This document shows positions 23,050-30,986 of a stretch of 33,748 bases of DNA, in pieces. The first letter of the stretch is position 1, and each line of letters opens with the position of its first letter. The stretch comes from Lachnospiraceae bacterium (GTDB taxonomy: Bacteria; Bacillota; Clostridia; Lachnospirales; Lachnospiraceae). The notes under the pieces are model-generated. The model searched no databases and was not told the origin of the DNA. It saw nothing but the letters and a program-made list of their open reading frames with translations. The translations under genes were made by a program, and so were the position numbers. The stretch covers positions 1 to 33,748 of the forward strand of contig JAITGA010000012.1 in assembly GCA_031280955.1 (NCBI GenBank), given 5' to 3'.

Positions 23050-24654
23050 ATGGATAAAAACGAACTTTTAATGGAAAAAGTAAATGAGGAGCTGCGTGAT
23101 GCCTTGGCACAAACAGCACGCTCTGATCAGGGCAAAACCGAGTATATGTCGCAGATTACTCGTAGTATTCGAATTCCTGTCAATACCCTCAACGGTATGA
23201 CGACGATTGCCAGACGCAACATTAACAATCATGACAAAGTGCTTGATTGTCTGGATAAAATTGATATAGCCGCTTCTCAACTGGTAAAACTCATCAATGA
23301 AATAACCGATATGAGCGAATTGGAGGAAAGCGCGCTCTTAATGAATGAATCAACCTTTCATTTGAGTGAGCTGATGTGGCAGACAATAAGCGGTCACTTT
23401 GCAACAGCGAGTAAAAAATCTGTCAATATTTGCTATGTTGTTGATGATGTTATGAATGAGCATATCATCGGGGATAGCGATCGTTTGCGCCAAATCCTCA
23501 GTAACCTGCTATCTAATGCCGTGGCTTACACGATGCCGGATGGCAAGGTAACGGTGACAGTCTCTGAGGTACATGCCTTTAAGGATGATTATAGTCTTTA
23601 TAATATCACGATTGAAGACACCGGGATTGGCATGACCAGGGAGTTTATGAATGTAATGTTTCAACCCTTTGAACGGGTTGATGACCCGCGGATTGCCCAT
23701 GAACAGGGTGCAGGTCTGGGTCTGACGATTGCCATGCGCTTGATAAGGATGATGTCGGGTGATATCAAGGTCGTCAGTGAGCCCGGAGCGGGGTCAAAAG
23801 TCACTGTTTCTATGCAGCTGCGCCGTCAGGAGGATGCAGTATCAAATGCCCAACGTGATATGAAGGTACTGGTCGTCAACTCTGACCAGAGTGAGGGAGC
23901 TGAGATAGCTGAGGTACTGCAAAGTCATGGTATGGAAGTACAAATTATAACGGATATTGAAGAAACGATGGAGCATATCGTCACCGCCGAACAGGATATA
24001 CCATACAATGCGGTCATTGTTGCCTGTGAAGATGGCAATAGCCAAAGCGGTTATCAGCTGGCGCAAAAGGTCAAGAAAGAGTATGAAGACTGTGGGCCGC
24101 TCCTTATTTTCATCGCTAATAAATGGGAATGTGACTGGGAGTGGATGCGTACCTTTATCGACAATACCTATATCACCAGACCGCTTAAAGATGCGAAGAT
24201 TCTTTATGCTTGTGATGGAGCAGGAATCAAAACCCCTCACAGCGTAAAGCCTGATCCGGTAGAAATATCACTTACAGGCAAAAGGATACTCGTCGCTGAG
24301 GACAATGAACTGACAGCTGAGATGATTAAGGAGATACTCGAGCAACAGGGAATCATCGTCGAAATCGCCAGTAATGGAATCAAAGTCCTCGATATGCTGC
24401 AAGGGCGTGGCGAGAACTATTATGACTGTGTGTTGATGGATATCAGAATGCCGGTCATGGATGGATATGCGGCGACACGGAGAATCAGATGTAATGCCCG
24501 CCAAGATATCGCCAAGCTTCCGGTTATTGCGATGACAGCTGACGCTTTTTCGATTGATATCAGAAAAGCCAAGTATGCGGGAATGAATGCCCATATCGCC
24601 AAACCGTTCAACTTTGAGGAAATGATGAAAGTATTCAGCAGTATTTTATCATAG
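23050..24654 (+). CDS. Hybrid histidine kinase-like protein lacking the phosphoacceptor histidine
   Basis: The 534-residue soluble protein has no sensor or membrane segment. Residues 30-95 are a HisKA dimerisation domain, but the H-box reads QITRSIRIPVN, with R38 where the phosphorylated histidine should be. The HATPase_c domain (105-257) looks intact: N152/N156 of the N-box, EDTGIGM (189-195) and GAGLGLT (220-226). Residues 270-390 resemble a receiver domain without its aspartate (VACEDG near 325). Residues 411-534 are a canonical receiver with D464 in LMDIRMP and K518. It may act as an ATP-binding scaffold or a phosphate acceptor or sink rather than an autokinase (inference). GAGGAGG precedes the ATG. 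Operon position: second of five. Confidence 0.85.
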   Translation: MDKNELLMEKVNEELRDALAQTARSDQGKTEYMSQITRSIRIPVNTLNGMTTIARRNINNHDKVLDCLDKIDIAASQLVKLINEITDMSELEESALLMNESTFHLSELMWQTISGHFATASKKSVNICYVVDDVMNEHIIGDSDRLRQILSNLLSNAVAYTMPDGKVTVTVSEVHAFKDDYSLYNITIEDTGIGMTREFMNVMFQPFERVDDPRIAHEQGAGLGLTIAMRLIRMMSGDIKVVSEPGAGSKVTVSMQLRRQEDAVSNAQRDMKVLVVNSDQSEGAEIAEVLQSHGMEVQIITDIEETMEHIVTAEQDIPYNAVIVACEDGNSQSGYQLAQKVKKEYEDCGPLLIFIANKWECDWEWMRTFIDNTYITRPLKDAKILYACDGAGIKTPHSVKPDPVEISLTGKRILVAEDNELTAEMIKEILEQQGIIVEIASNGIKVLDMLQGRGENYYDCVLMDIRMPVMDGYAATRRIRCNARQDIAKLPVIAMTADAFSIDIRKAKYAGMNAHIAKPFNFEEMMKVFSSILS

Positions 24655-24672
24655 TATTGCAAGGAGTAGAGA

Positions 24673-25578
24673 GTGCTGATATCTGATATATTTTCACAAA
24701 AAGACCTTGTTTTATCATTTGAAATTTTTCCGCCCAAAAAAGCCGCTGCTTTGGAAAATATCGACGCAACATTAGCACAGCTTTGCCGCCTTAACCCTGA
24801 TTTCATCAGTGTTACTTGTGGTGCAGGTGGTACTGACCAAAACCATGCGCCGATAGAAGATCGGACGATAGATGTCGGTCGCCGTATCAAAAATGATTAC
24901 GGAATCGAGCCGCTTATCCATTTGACCTGCCTCAATTATGACAAGGCAGACATCGTGACGATACTCGAGAAGCTTAGGGCGGAGAGTTTGCTCAATATTC
25001 TGGCACTGCGAGGCGATGCCGCAGAGGGAATCGTGCCCAAAAATGACTTTGCCCATGCCAAGGATTTGATTGCTTTTGTCCGTGAACAGGGAGGTTTTAC
25101 GCTGGGCGGTGCTTGCTATCCGGAAACTCATTTGGAGGCAGCGGACAGGGTGAGTGATATCCGTTTTTTGCGACAGAAGGTAGATGAGGGAGCATCTTTT
25201 TTGATTTCCCAGATATTTTTTGAAAACGAGCTGTTCTTTGATTTTGTGGAAAGGTGCCGGATTGCGGGGATAGATGTCCCGATTGAAGCCGGAGTAATGC
25301 CGGTCACGAACAAGGCGCAAATAGAGCGGATAGTTTCGCTTTGCGGGGCAACCCTCCCGGCGAAGTTCCGCCGTATCCTTGACCGTTATGCCGATAAACC
25401 CGAAGCCCTGATGGATGCAGGTATTGCTTATGCCATCAATCAGATTGTTGATTTGATCGCTTCGGGCGTAGATGGAGTGCATATTTATACGATGAACAAA
25501 CCGCAGGTAGCAGCACGGATTTGTGAGGGTATTGAAAACTTGATTGATAGAAGTCCGGCACAAGAATCATTCGCATGA
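24673..25578 (+). CDS. metF: 5,10-methylenetetrahydrofolate reductase
   Basis: The 301-residue TIM-barrel flavoprotein reduces 5,10-methylene-THF to 5-methyl-THF for methionine synthesis or one-carbon flow. FEIFPPK (E17 matches the catalytic glutamate) lies near the N-terminus, followed by DFISVTCGAGG, HLTCLNYD, LALRGD and SQIFFENELFFDFVERCR. The start is GTG at 24673 with AAGGAG six bases upstream. The stop overlaps the next gene in an ATGA junction. In anaerobes MetF can also serve the Wood-Ljungdahl methyl branch. No acetogenesis partners are present here. Confidence 0.93.
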   Translation: MLISDIFSQKDLVLSFEIFPPKKAAALENIDATLAQLCRLNPDFISVTCGAGGTDQNHAPIEDRTIDVGRRIKNDYGIEPLIHLTCLNYDKADIVTILEKLRAESLLNILALRGDAAEGIVPKNDFAHAKDLIAFVREQGGFTLGGACYPETHLEAADRVSDIRFLRQKVDEGASFLISQIFFENELFFDFVERCRIAGIDVPIEAGVMPVTNKAQIERIVSLCGATLPAKFRRILDRYADKPEALMDAGIAYAINQIVDLIASGVDGVHIYTMNKPQVAARICEGIENLIDRSPAQESFA

Positions 25579-26327
25579 ATACATATACGAAAACCACATC
25601 AGATAACCAAACCCCGCTCGCCCTCGTTACCGGGGCATCACGGGGAATCGGACGTGCCATTGCCAATGTACTGGCAGCAGAAGGATATGACCTCATATTG
25701 ACCGCATTGGTCAATGAAGAGATGTTAGAATCGGCAAAAATAGAACTAACTACCCGCTATGACATTAATGTCACTACCTTTGTCGGTGATATTGGCGATG
25801 CTGATAATGTGGCAGAGCTTTTTGCGAAGCTTCGTCCCCTTGATTTACTCGTCAATAATGCCGCGATTAGTAGTTACGGGCTTTTGTCAGAGATGACGAC
25901 GGAAGAATGGCATCGGGTCATGGCTGTCAATCTGCATAGCATTTTCTATACATGTAAAGCGGCGATTCCGGCGATGGTGAAAAAAAAATCGGGCAAAATC
26001 ATCAATATTACTTCATTGTGGGGAGAAATCGGCGCAGGAATGGAAGTCGCTTATTCTACTGCCAAGGCGGGTGTCTGCGGCTTCACCAAAGCTTTGGCAA
26101 AGGAGCTTGCTCCCTCTAATATCCAAGTCAACGCCATTGCCCCCGGTCTGATAGACACAGATATGAACGACTGCTTCAGCGAAGATGAACTGGCGGAAAT
26201 CATCGCTTTGATTCCTGCCGCCCGTGCCGGAACTGCCGAGGAAGTAGCACAACTATTGTTACAGATAGCGAAAGCTCCCCCCTATTTCACGGGACAGATA
26301 GTCCGCATTGACGGTGGGTGGGGATAA
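25575..26327 (+). CDS. Short-chain dehydrogenase/reductase (FabG-like)
   Basis: The 250-residue NAD(P)-dependent SDR has TGASRGIG at 19-26 (cofactor binding), NNAA at 95-98, N119, and catalytic S147, Y160 and K164 (YSTAKAG). It ends in the FabG-like tail TGQIVRIDGGWG. It could act as 3-oxoacyl-ACP reductase or on another ketone. The close FabG resemblance is notable but there are no other fatty-acid synthesis genes beside it. It overlaps metF by four bases (ATGA), so it is translationally coupled. Confidence 0.88.
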   Translation: MNTYTKTTSDNQTPLALVTGASRGIGRAIANVLAAEGYDLILTALVNEEMLESAKIELTTRYDINVTTFVGDIGDADNVAELFAKLRPLDLLVNNAAISSYGLLSEMTTEEWHRVMAVNLHSIFYTCKAAIPAMVKKKSGKIINITSLWGEIGAGMEVAYSTAKAGVCGFTKALAKELAPSNIQVNAIAPGLIDTDMNDCFSEDELAEIIALIPAARAGTAEEVAQLLLQIAKAPPYFTGQIVRIDGGWG

Positions 26328-26338
26328 AAGGAGAAAAC

Positions 26339-27310
26339 ATGGAAAATCACATGAAACTTGATAGATGGGATGTTATCATCATTGGTGCGGGACCGGCGGG
26401 ACTGTCGGCAGCGGTATATGCCAAACGTGCTGCTCTTACTGCCCTCGTTATTGAACAAAACCCTATCAGCGGCGGTCAAATTCTCAATACCTACGAGGTG
26501 GACAACTATCTCGGTCTGCCCGGCAGCGGCGGGTTGGAAATGGCAGAAGCTTTCCGCAAACATGCCGATGATGTTGGTTGTACGTTTACCGAGGCTGAGG
26601 TAACGGCAATTACAAGTCACAGTGAAGATGATAATGATAAAAACAATGAAAAAACAACACTATTTACCGTAAAAACTGATATGGGTGATATTACTACCCG
26701 TACGGTAATAATTGCCGCCGGAGCATCCTATGCCCGCTTGGGGGTACACGGTGAGGAGCTGTTAGCGGGAATGGGAGTCTCATACTGCGCAATTTGTGAT
26801 GGGGCTTTCTTTCGTAAACGTATCGTGGCAGTAGTCGGCGGCGGTGATGTTGCCGTGGAGGATGCTATCTTCCTTGCTCGCGGCTGTGCTAAGGTATACT
26901 TGATTCACCGCCGTGATGAACTGAGAGCGGCAGCTTCGTTGGGCGAGGCACTTTTGCGCCTTGAGAATGTGGAAGTGCTGTGGGATACAGTAGTTGAAAG
27001 TATAAATGGTGAGGATTGCGTAGAGAGCCTGACTGTCAAGAATCTAAAGAGTGGTGAAAGTTCGCCGCTTGCGGTTAATGGTGTCTTCATAGCTGTTGGC
27101 TTTGTTCCCAACTCAACACCTTTTCGTGATTTCGTTGCCTGTGATGAAAAAGGTCATATCATCGCCGCTGAGGACTGTGCCACCTCTGTACCCGGTATTT
27201 TTGCCGCCGGTGATATTCGTACTAAGGGTTTGCGCCAGATAGTGACTGCCGTTGCCGATGGTGCTGTCGCCGTCACCGGTATAACGACGCTGCTCGCACG
27301 CCAAGTATGA
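26339..27310 (+). CDS. trxB: Thioredoxin reductase
   Basis: The 323-residue FAD/NAD(P) oxidoreductase has the FAD motif IIGAGPAGLSAA at 14-25, the redox pair CAIC at C150 and C153 (classic TrxB has CATC), the pyridine-nucleotide motif GGGDVAVEDA and the terminal GIFAAGDIRTKGLRQ. It passes electrons to thioredoxin or a related protein. AAAGGAG seven bases upstream selects ATG 26339 over the ATG at 26318, which lies inside the SDR gene. It is the last gene of the operon, 11 bases after the SDR. No thioredoxin gene is nearby. Confidence 0.92.
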   Translation: MENHMKLDRWDVIIIGAGPAGLSAAVYAKRAALTALVIEQNPISGGQILNTYEVDNYLGLPGSGGLEMAEAFRKHADDVGCTFTEAEVTAITSHSEDDNDKNNEKTTLFTVKTDMGDITTRTVIIAAGASYARLGVHGEELLAGMGVSYCAICDGAFFRKRIVAVVGGGDVAVEDAIFLARGCAKVYLIHRRDELRAAASLGEALLRLENVEVLWDTVVESINGEDCVESLTVKNLKSGESSPLAVNGVFIAVGFVPNSTPFRDFVACDEKGHIIAAEDCATSVPGIFAAGDIRTKGLRQIVTAVADGAVAVTGITTLLARQV

Positions 27311-27329
27311 GAAGAAGAGCCACGATTTC

Positions 27330-27457
27330 GTCATTGTGAGGCGGTCTATGCTCAACCTTAACCGAAGCTGGAAGAATGACACGCTCTTTGTCATTCTTCG
27401 CACTAAGGACTGCACGAAGTGAAACAAAAAATTCGGCAAAAAATTCTTAATTTTTTG
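27330..27457. terminator. Degenerate REP-like element and two hairpins after trxB
   Basis: Within the gene-less stretch 27311-27694, a decayed GTCATTGTGAGG element starts at 27330. A perfect 11-bp hairpin (GAAGAATGACA / TGTCATTCTTC) lies at 27371-27399. A perfect AT-rich hairpin (CAAAAAATT-CTT-AATTTTTTG, 27437-27457) ends in a T-run and can act as terminator. It abuts the next promoter. Confidence 0.55.
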
Positions 27458-27486
27458 TTGACAACAATTAAGTAAAATGTTATTAT
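27458..27486 (+). promoter_or_regulatory. Sigma-A promoter for the NlpC/P60 gene
   Basis: Perfect TTGACA (27458-27463), 17 bases, TATTAT (27481-27486). The predicted start near 27493 lies just before the first stem of the structured leader. Confidence 0.75.
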
Positions 27487-27492
27487 TGATAT

Positions 27493-27694
27493 AAATCTGT
27501 AACATTTCTGAAACATTTGCCCTAAATTCACCGCAAATGTAAGCATTTCCAGAAAGTTACAGACGGTAATGTTCCACCGCTTGAATCATTAAGAAATTGT
27601 CAGCAAGACTGCGAAAGGTTAAATCGGTGGAGCAACATAGACATTAGGATTGAGACAAAACCCTCTAAAATAAGTAATAGGATTAACAAGAAGT
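27493..27694 (+). ncRNA. Structured 5' leader RNA upstream of the NlpC/P60 gene
   Basis: Two consecutive domains can fold. Domain 1 (27497-27562) is a long interrupted hairpin: CTGTAAC/GTTACAG, TTTCTG/CAGAAA and ACATTTGC/GCAAATGT are all perfect nested pairs. Domain 2 (27569-27638) is closed by ATGTT/AACAT and CCACCG/CGGTGG with a 3-base bulge and encloses about 45 bases with small local stems. The downstream gene has a weak RBS. NlpC/P60 genes in Firmicutes are often under c-di-AMP (ydaO) riboswitches, but the characteristic GGGGA-type conserved blocks are not evident, so I leave the class open. Confidence 0.5.
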
Positions 27695-29053
27695 ATGAAA
27701 AAACTAAGTAAGAAAGTATTCATACATGCAATATCAGTCATTCTTCTGGCAACCAGTATCCAACTTCCGGTTTATGCTTCAACTAACGGAAACGGAAACG
27801 GAAACGGCAATGGTAACGGTTCTGTTATGCCAACGGCAGGGTTTGATTCCCTGTTGAGCGATCATACAAACTCACTTCGTGATTTACATGAAGATAAACT
27901 TTCGCTTAATCATGGTGCGGCATGGGAGACAAACTCATTATTTGACAGTATTGCCGCATTACCAACGGTGGCGCTCGCAAACGGCAATGACTCTGCCGCA
28001 ACCAAGATGGTCACGGAGATGAGAAATACTGCCGCTGATAAAGCCAGACGGGAACAAAAGCGGGAGGAAGAACGAAGACTTGAAGAAGAGTTTTTTATGA
28101 ATCTTGTAATTGCTACCGTCCGTAGTAACAGCTTCGTCAATGTCCGCTCTATTCCCAGTGAAGAGGGTGAAGTACTTGGAAAACTTTACAATCATTCAGT
28201 AGGAAAATTACTATCGGAACAAGATGGGTGGTATGAGATTCATTCCGGTTCGGTAGTCGGTTTTGTTAAAGGTGAGTTTTGTGTCACCGGTGAAGAAGCT
28301 ATCGAGTTAGCGAAGCAAGTCGGAACACGGTTTGCAGTCGTGAATACCGTGACATTGATGGTACGAAACGGACCGGGAACAGAGTATAGTGTACTGGGCA
28401 TGGTTCCGCTCGGCGATGATTTGCTGGTTATCGAGGAATTGGAGGACTGGGTCAAGGTCAACGTAGAAGAGGGCGATGGTTTTGTCCATGCTGATTACGT
28501 TGATATGTATACTGAGTTCGTCAGTGCCGAGTCACGGGAAGAAGAAGCGGCAAGACTGGCAGAGGAAGCCGCTGCTCGCCGTGCTGCCCAAGCCGCCGCT
28601 CAAGCTGCTGCCGCTCGCCGCGCTGCGCAATCACCACCACCTACGAACGTAACATCAGATTATGTTGATATAGACAACCCTGTCGTATCCGGTAATGCCG
28701 GGAGCGAACTGGGCAATGCCGTTGCTAATTATGCCTTACAGTTCCGTGGCAATCCTTACAGGTTTGGCGGGTCGAGTTTGACCAACGGTACTGACTGCTC
28801 CGGGTTTGTCATGAGTGTCTACTCACACTTCGGGGTGTCCCTGCCTCGTACTTCGAGTCAGCAAAGAAGAGCAGGTTCGGCAGTCGAGGGCGGAGTCGCC
28901 AACGCTCAGCCGGGAGATATCCTCTGCTATTCCGGACACGTTGGCATCTATATTGGCAATGGACAAATCATCCATGCTTCGACCCCGCAGACGGGGATTA
29001 GAATATCCAACGCCACCTACCGCAGGGTATTGGCAGTACGCCGGGTTTTCTAA
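27695..29053 (+). CDS. Secreted SH3-domain NlpC/P60 cell-wall peptidase
   Basis: The 452-residue protein has a signal peptide (about 1-29, ending VYA), an Asn-Gly repeat (31-42), and a charged coiled segment (114-133). Two bacterial SH3 domains follow (about 138-196 and 212-272, each with NVR or MVR and WV or WYEI motifs). An Ala/Arg-rich linker (283-312) leads to an NlpC/P60 domain with catalytic C368 (TDCSGF), H415 (SGHVGIY) and H427 (IIHAS). It would cleave peptidoglycan stem peptides, and the SH3 domains bind the wall. The RBS is weak (AGGA about 13 bases upstream). A clear terminator follows. Confidence 0.92.
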   Translation: MKKLSKKVFIHAISVILLATSIQLPVYASTNGNGNGNGNGNGSVMPTAGFDSLLSDHTNSLRDLHEDKLSLNHGAAWETNSLFDSIAALPTVALANGNDSAATKMVTEMRNTAADKARREQKREEERRLEEEFFMNLVIATVRSNSFVNVRSIPSEEGEVLGKLYNHSVGKLLSEQDGWYEIHSGSVVGFVKGEFCVTGEEAIELAKQVGTRFAVVNTVTLMVRNGPGTEYSVLGMVPLGDDLLVIEELEDWVKVNVEEGDGFVHADYVDMYTEFVSAESREEEAARLAEEAAARRAAQAAAQAAAARRAAQSPPPTNVTSDYVDIDNPVVSGNAGSELGNAVANYALQFRGNPYRFGGSSLTNGTDCSGFVMSVYSHFGVSLPRTSSQQRRAGSAVEGGVANAQPGDILCYSGHVGIYIGNGQIIHASTPQTGIRISNATYRRVLAVRRVF

Positions 29054-29074
29054 GAACAGAAAATGAAGAAAGTA

Positions 29075-29102
29075 AAAAGGCACTCATTGAGTGCCTTTTG
29101 TG
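29075..29102 (+). terminator. Rho-independent terminator after the NlpC/P60 gene
   Basis: Perfect 11-bp stem AAAAGGCACTC / GAGTGCCTTTT with a three-base loop and a short T-run (TTTTGTGTT). It can work on both strands. Confidence 0.85.
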
Positions 29103-29157
29103 TTAGGGTGATAGATGTGGGGAGCAAAATGGAAGTGAAAATTTGGATGAGGTAAGC

Positions 29158-29227
29158 GGGGGGGGGGTTGCGTAGTGTTAATATTTTGTTTATTCAAGAT
29201 AATTCGAGATAATTATAGGTAATTATC
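29158..29227. repeat. G10 homopolymer and GATAATT inverted/direct repeats
   Basis: In the gene-less stretch 29054-29374, ten Gs run at 29158-29167. GATAATT occurs at 29198-29204 and 29208-29214, and its inverse AATTATC at 29221-29227. A plus-strand TTGACA (29233) with TATAAA 15 bases later has no gene downstream. The stretch ends with the direct repeat at 29290. Confidence 0.5.
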
Positions 29228-29289
29228 CGCTCTTGACAAGTAGCAATATCGGATATAAAAATCATAAATAAAAACAGCATATATCGGGG

Positions 29290-29377
29290 CTGTCTGTTCC
29301 GATATACGCCGGGTACTGTCGTTAATGTTGGTTATCTAGATGAACGATGTTAGAAACCATACTCGAACAAATGCTTA
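29290..29377. repeat. Direct repeat copy 1 (about 88 bp), ends at a stop codon
   Basis: This copy closely matches 30901-30986, including the stretches CTGTCTGTTCCGATATACGC and GGTACTGTCGTTAATGTTGG. It includes the TAA stop (29375-29377) of the minus-strand CPBP gene. With the flanking GCATATATCGG (29278-29288), it forms a hairpin against CCGATATACGC. Confidence 0.8.
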
Positions 29378-30145
29378 ATCGGTGGAATCATGCTCTTTAC
29401 ATTTTCTATCGTAAATACGAACAGCTATTATTGAACCGAGAGAAAAAACTATTGTTGAGCCGATTATTCCTGACCAAGTGTTAAGGAACACACCATCAGT
29501 GACAGCTAACGTGTTGCTTAAGGTGTGGGCTAATATTGCCAAAAATATACTCCCTGTTATTCTGCGGATTGCTCCGTAAAAAAATGATGTCATAATACAA
29601 ACGAACAGGAAAAACCACATATCAATGCGCCCCTCGCTTATTTCAGGAATGAAATAAAGTGGTAAATGCCACACAAACCATATAATGCTGAAAATTAAAG
29701 CAGTTATAATAAATCCGAATTTCTTTTCAAGCTCTGGTTGAAATATGCTCCGCCACCCCGCCTCTTCTAATCCACCCATAAAAAAACAGATCACAAAAAT
29801 AAGCGGAAGCATGTTCAGAGAAGGTTCGGTAACATCCGAAATAACTCTGTTAAGCAAATGATACGCTGCAATAGGAGCTAGAGCGGCTAAGTAATAAACA
29901 AAGCGGCTTTTCGCATTAAAAACGAGTTTCAACCACTCTTTAAACCCTGTTATCATGTTGCTTCTCTTTAAAGCAATATACGAGGCGATTGTCGGTGATA
30001 AACCGCCGATTAGCTGTAGAATTAACACCCAAGGGTGAGTCGATTCCGCAATCCCGAACCCGGCGAGGATAATCACTGTCCCCCATGCCGCTAACATAAT
30101 CACGAATGTAATAACTAAAAAGTGTGCAGTTAATTTTGTGTTCAT
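29375..30145 (-). CDS. CPBP family intramembrane glutamic endopeptidase
   Basis: The 256-residue protein has about eight hydrophobic segments. The CPBP (Abi) motifs are intact: EEAGWR with E127/E128 at 127-132, FVWHLP with H160, and HTLSN with H207 and N211. Members cleave membrane substrates, and in Gram-positives some give self-immunity to bacteriocins. GGAGG lies six to seven bases before the ATG. It is downstream of the TetR gene by 22 bases and probably under its control. The stop codon lies inside a direct repeat shared with the gene at 30984. Confidence 0.88.
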   Translation of the reverse strand: MNTKLTAHFLVITFVIMLAAWGTVIILAGFGIAESTHPWVLILQLIGGLSPTIASYIALKRSNMITGFKEWLKLVFNAKSRFVYYLAALAPIAAYHLLNRVISDVTEPSLNMLPLIFVICFFMGGLEEAGWRSIFQPELEKKFGFIITALIFSIIWFVWHLPLYFIPEISEGRIDMWFFLFVCIMTSFFYGAIRRITGSIFLAILAHTLSNTLAVTDGVFLNTWSGIIGSTIVFSLGSIIAVRIYDRKCKEHDSTD

Positions 30146-30167
30146 AGTTCCTCCTTACTGTAAGCTG

Positions 30168-30731
30168 TTACAGGCTTTCTTTCTTGATATGTTCGTGATA
30201 TGCCCCATGCGTTAGTTTATATGCATTGCTAAAATCATTTGCAAGCGTTTCGGGATGTACATCGAAGTATTGACACCACGCTTCTGAATAACAAACAAAT
30301 AAAGCGGCCGGCAGCATACTTGTAAAAAACTCCGTAACCCAATGTGGGTGTTCAGACAGAACGGGGTCATTGCTTACTAAGATTTCTACTGCTTTGAAGA
30401 TTGCCGTATGATAATTACCTGCCGGTTTTAACGATTCGGATAGTAAAATACGGGTCTTCTCCTTATTTTCCTCAAGAAAGCGGATATATCTGGATATTTT
30501 ATCAATTCCTACTTCTGTTTTGTCTTGTAATATCCGTCCGTATTCACTAAAAAAATCAACAAGGATATAATTTAATAAATCTTCTTTGTTTTCAAAATGA
30601 TAATAAATCAAAGATTTCGGCACACTTGCACCTGCGGCGATTTCATCCATACCTGTTGCATCATACCCTTTATCAGAAAAGAGGGTTATTGCTGTAGATA
30701 GAATTTCGCTTTTTTTACTTTTTTTTGGCAT
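30168..30731 (-). CDS. TetR family transcriptional regulator
   Basis: The 187-residue repressor has an N-terminal TetR helix-turn-helix at about 8-54 (ILSTAITLFSDKGYDATGMDEIA, VPKSLIYYHFENKEDLL) and a variable ligand-binding domain. GGAG precedes the ATG. A palindrome overlapping its own promoter (30751-30773) indicates autoregulation together with the CPBP gene. The ligand is unknown. Confidence 0.92.
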   Translation of the reverse strand: MPKKSKKSEILSTAITLFSDKGYDATGMDEIAAGASVPKSLIYYHFENKEDLLNYILVDFFSEYGRILQDKTEVGIDKISRYIRFLEENKEKTRILLSESLKPAGNYHTAIFKAVEILVSNDPVLSEHPHWVTEFFTSMLPAALFVCYSEAWCQYFDVHPETLANDFSNAYKLTHGAYHEHIKKESL

Positions 30732-30750
30732 TTTATCATCTCCACAATAT

Positions 30751-30796
30751 TATACTGAACATTCGGTAGTATAACATGGTAATGATGCATTGTCAA
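30751..30796 (-). promoter_or_regulatory. tetR promoter with overlapping operator palindrome
   Basis: On the minus strand, TTGACA (30796-30791), 17 bases and TATACT (30773-30768) form a good promoter. TATACT and AGTATA are inverted at 30751-30756 and 30768-30773. Inside lies ACTGAACATTCGGT (30754-30767), an imperfect 14-bp palindrome typical of TetR operators. A repressor bound here would block the -10 and start site. Confidence 0.65.
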
Positions 30797-30800
30797 CACT

Positions 30801-30876
30801 AAATGTGAGTATAAAGTATTCATGTAAATGTGAGAACAAAGTATTCATGTAAATGTGAGAATCAAAGTATTCATGA
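30801..30876. repeat. Three 25-26 bp direct repeats upstream of the tetR promoter
   Basis: Units at 30801-30825, 30826-30850 and 30851-30876 each read AAATGTGAG...AAAGTATTCATG with one to three changes. They lie directly upstream of the tetR -35 and end about 25 bases before the second copy of the long direct repeat. Confidence 0.8.
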
Positions 30877-30900
30877 AATATTCATCGGCGTATATCTGTA

Positions 30901-30986
30901 CTGTCTGTTCCGATATACGCCGGTACTGTCGTTAATGTTGGTTATTTGGATGAACGTTTTAGAAGTCATGCTCGAACAATTGCTTA
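30901..30986. repeat. Direct repeat copy 2 (about 86 bp), ends at a stop codon
   Basis: Second copy of the repeat at 29290-29377. Its last three bases are the TAA stop of the minus-strand small membrane protein gene. GCGTATAT (30888-30895) pairs with ATATACGC (30913-30920), forming a hairpin. The two copies flank the CPBP-TetR unit. Confidence 0.8.

Noticed and set aside
24772-25563. 263-residue minus-strand ORF
   Set aside because: Antisense shadow of metF with no family features.
27569-27638. c-di-AMP (ydaO) riboswitch
   Set aside because: GAATC- and GTCAGC-like pieces and the gene context fit, but the conserved GGGGA.CC and CCCGACAGC blocks are missing; kept only as an unassigned structured leader.
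29290-29377. Integron attC site
   Set aside because: The position after a stop codon is suggestive, but no RYYYAAC/GTTRRRY core pair was found and no integrase gene is present.
30801-30876. CRISPR array
   Set aside because: The three units are contiguous without unique spacers and no cas genes are near.
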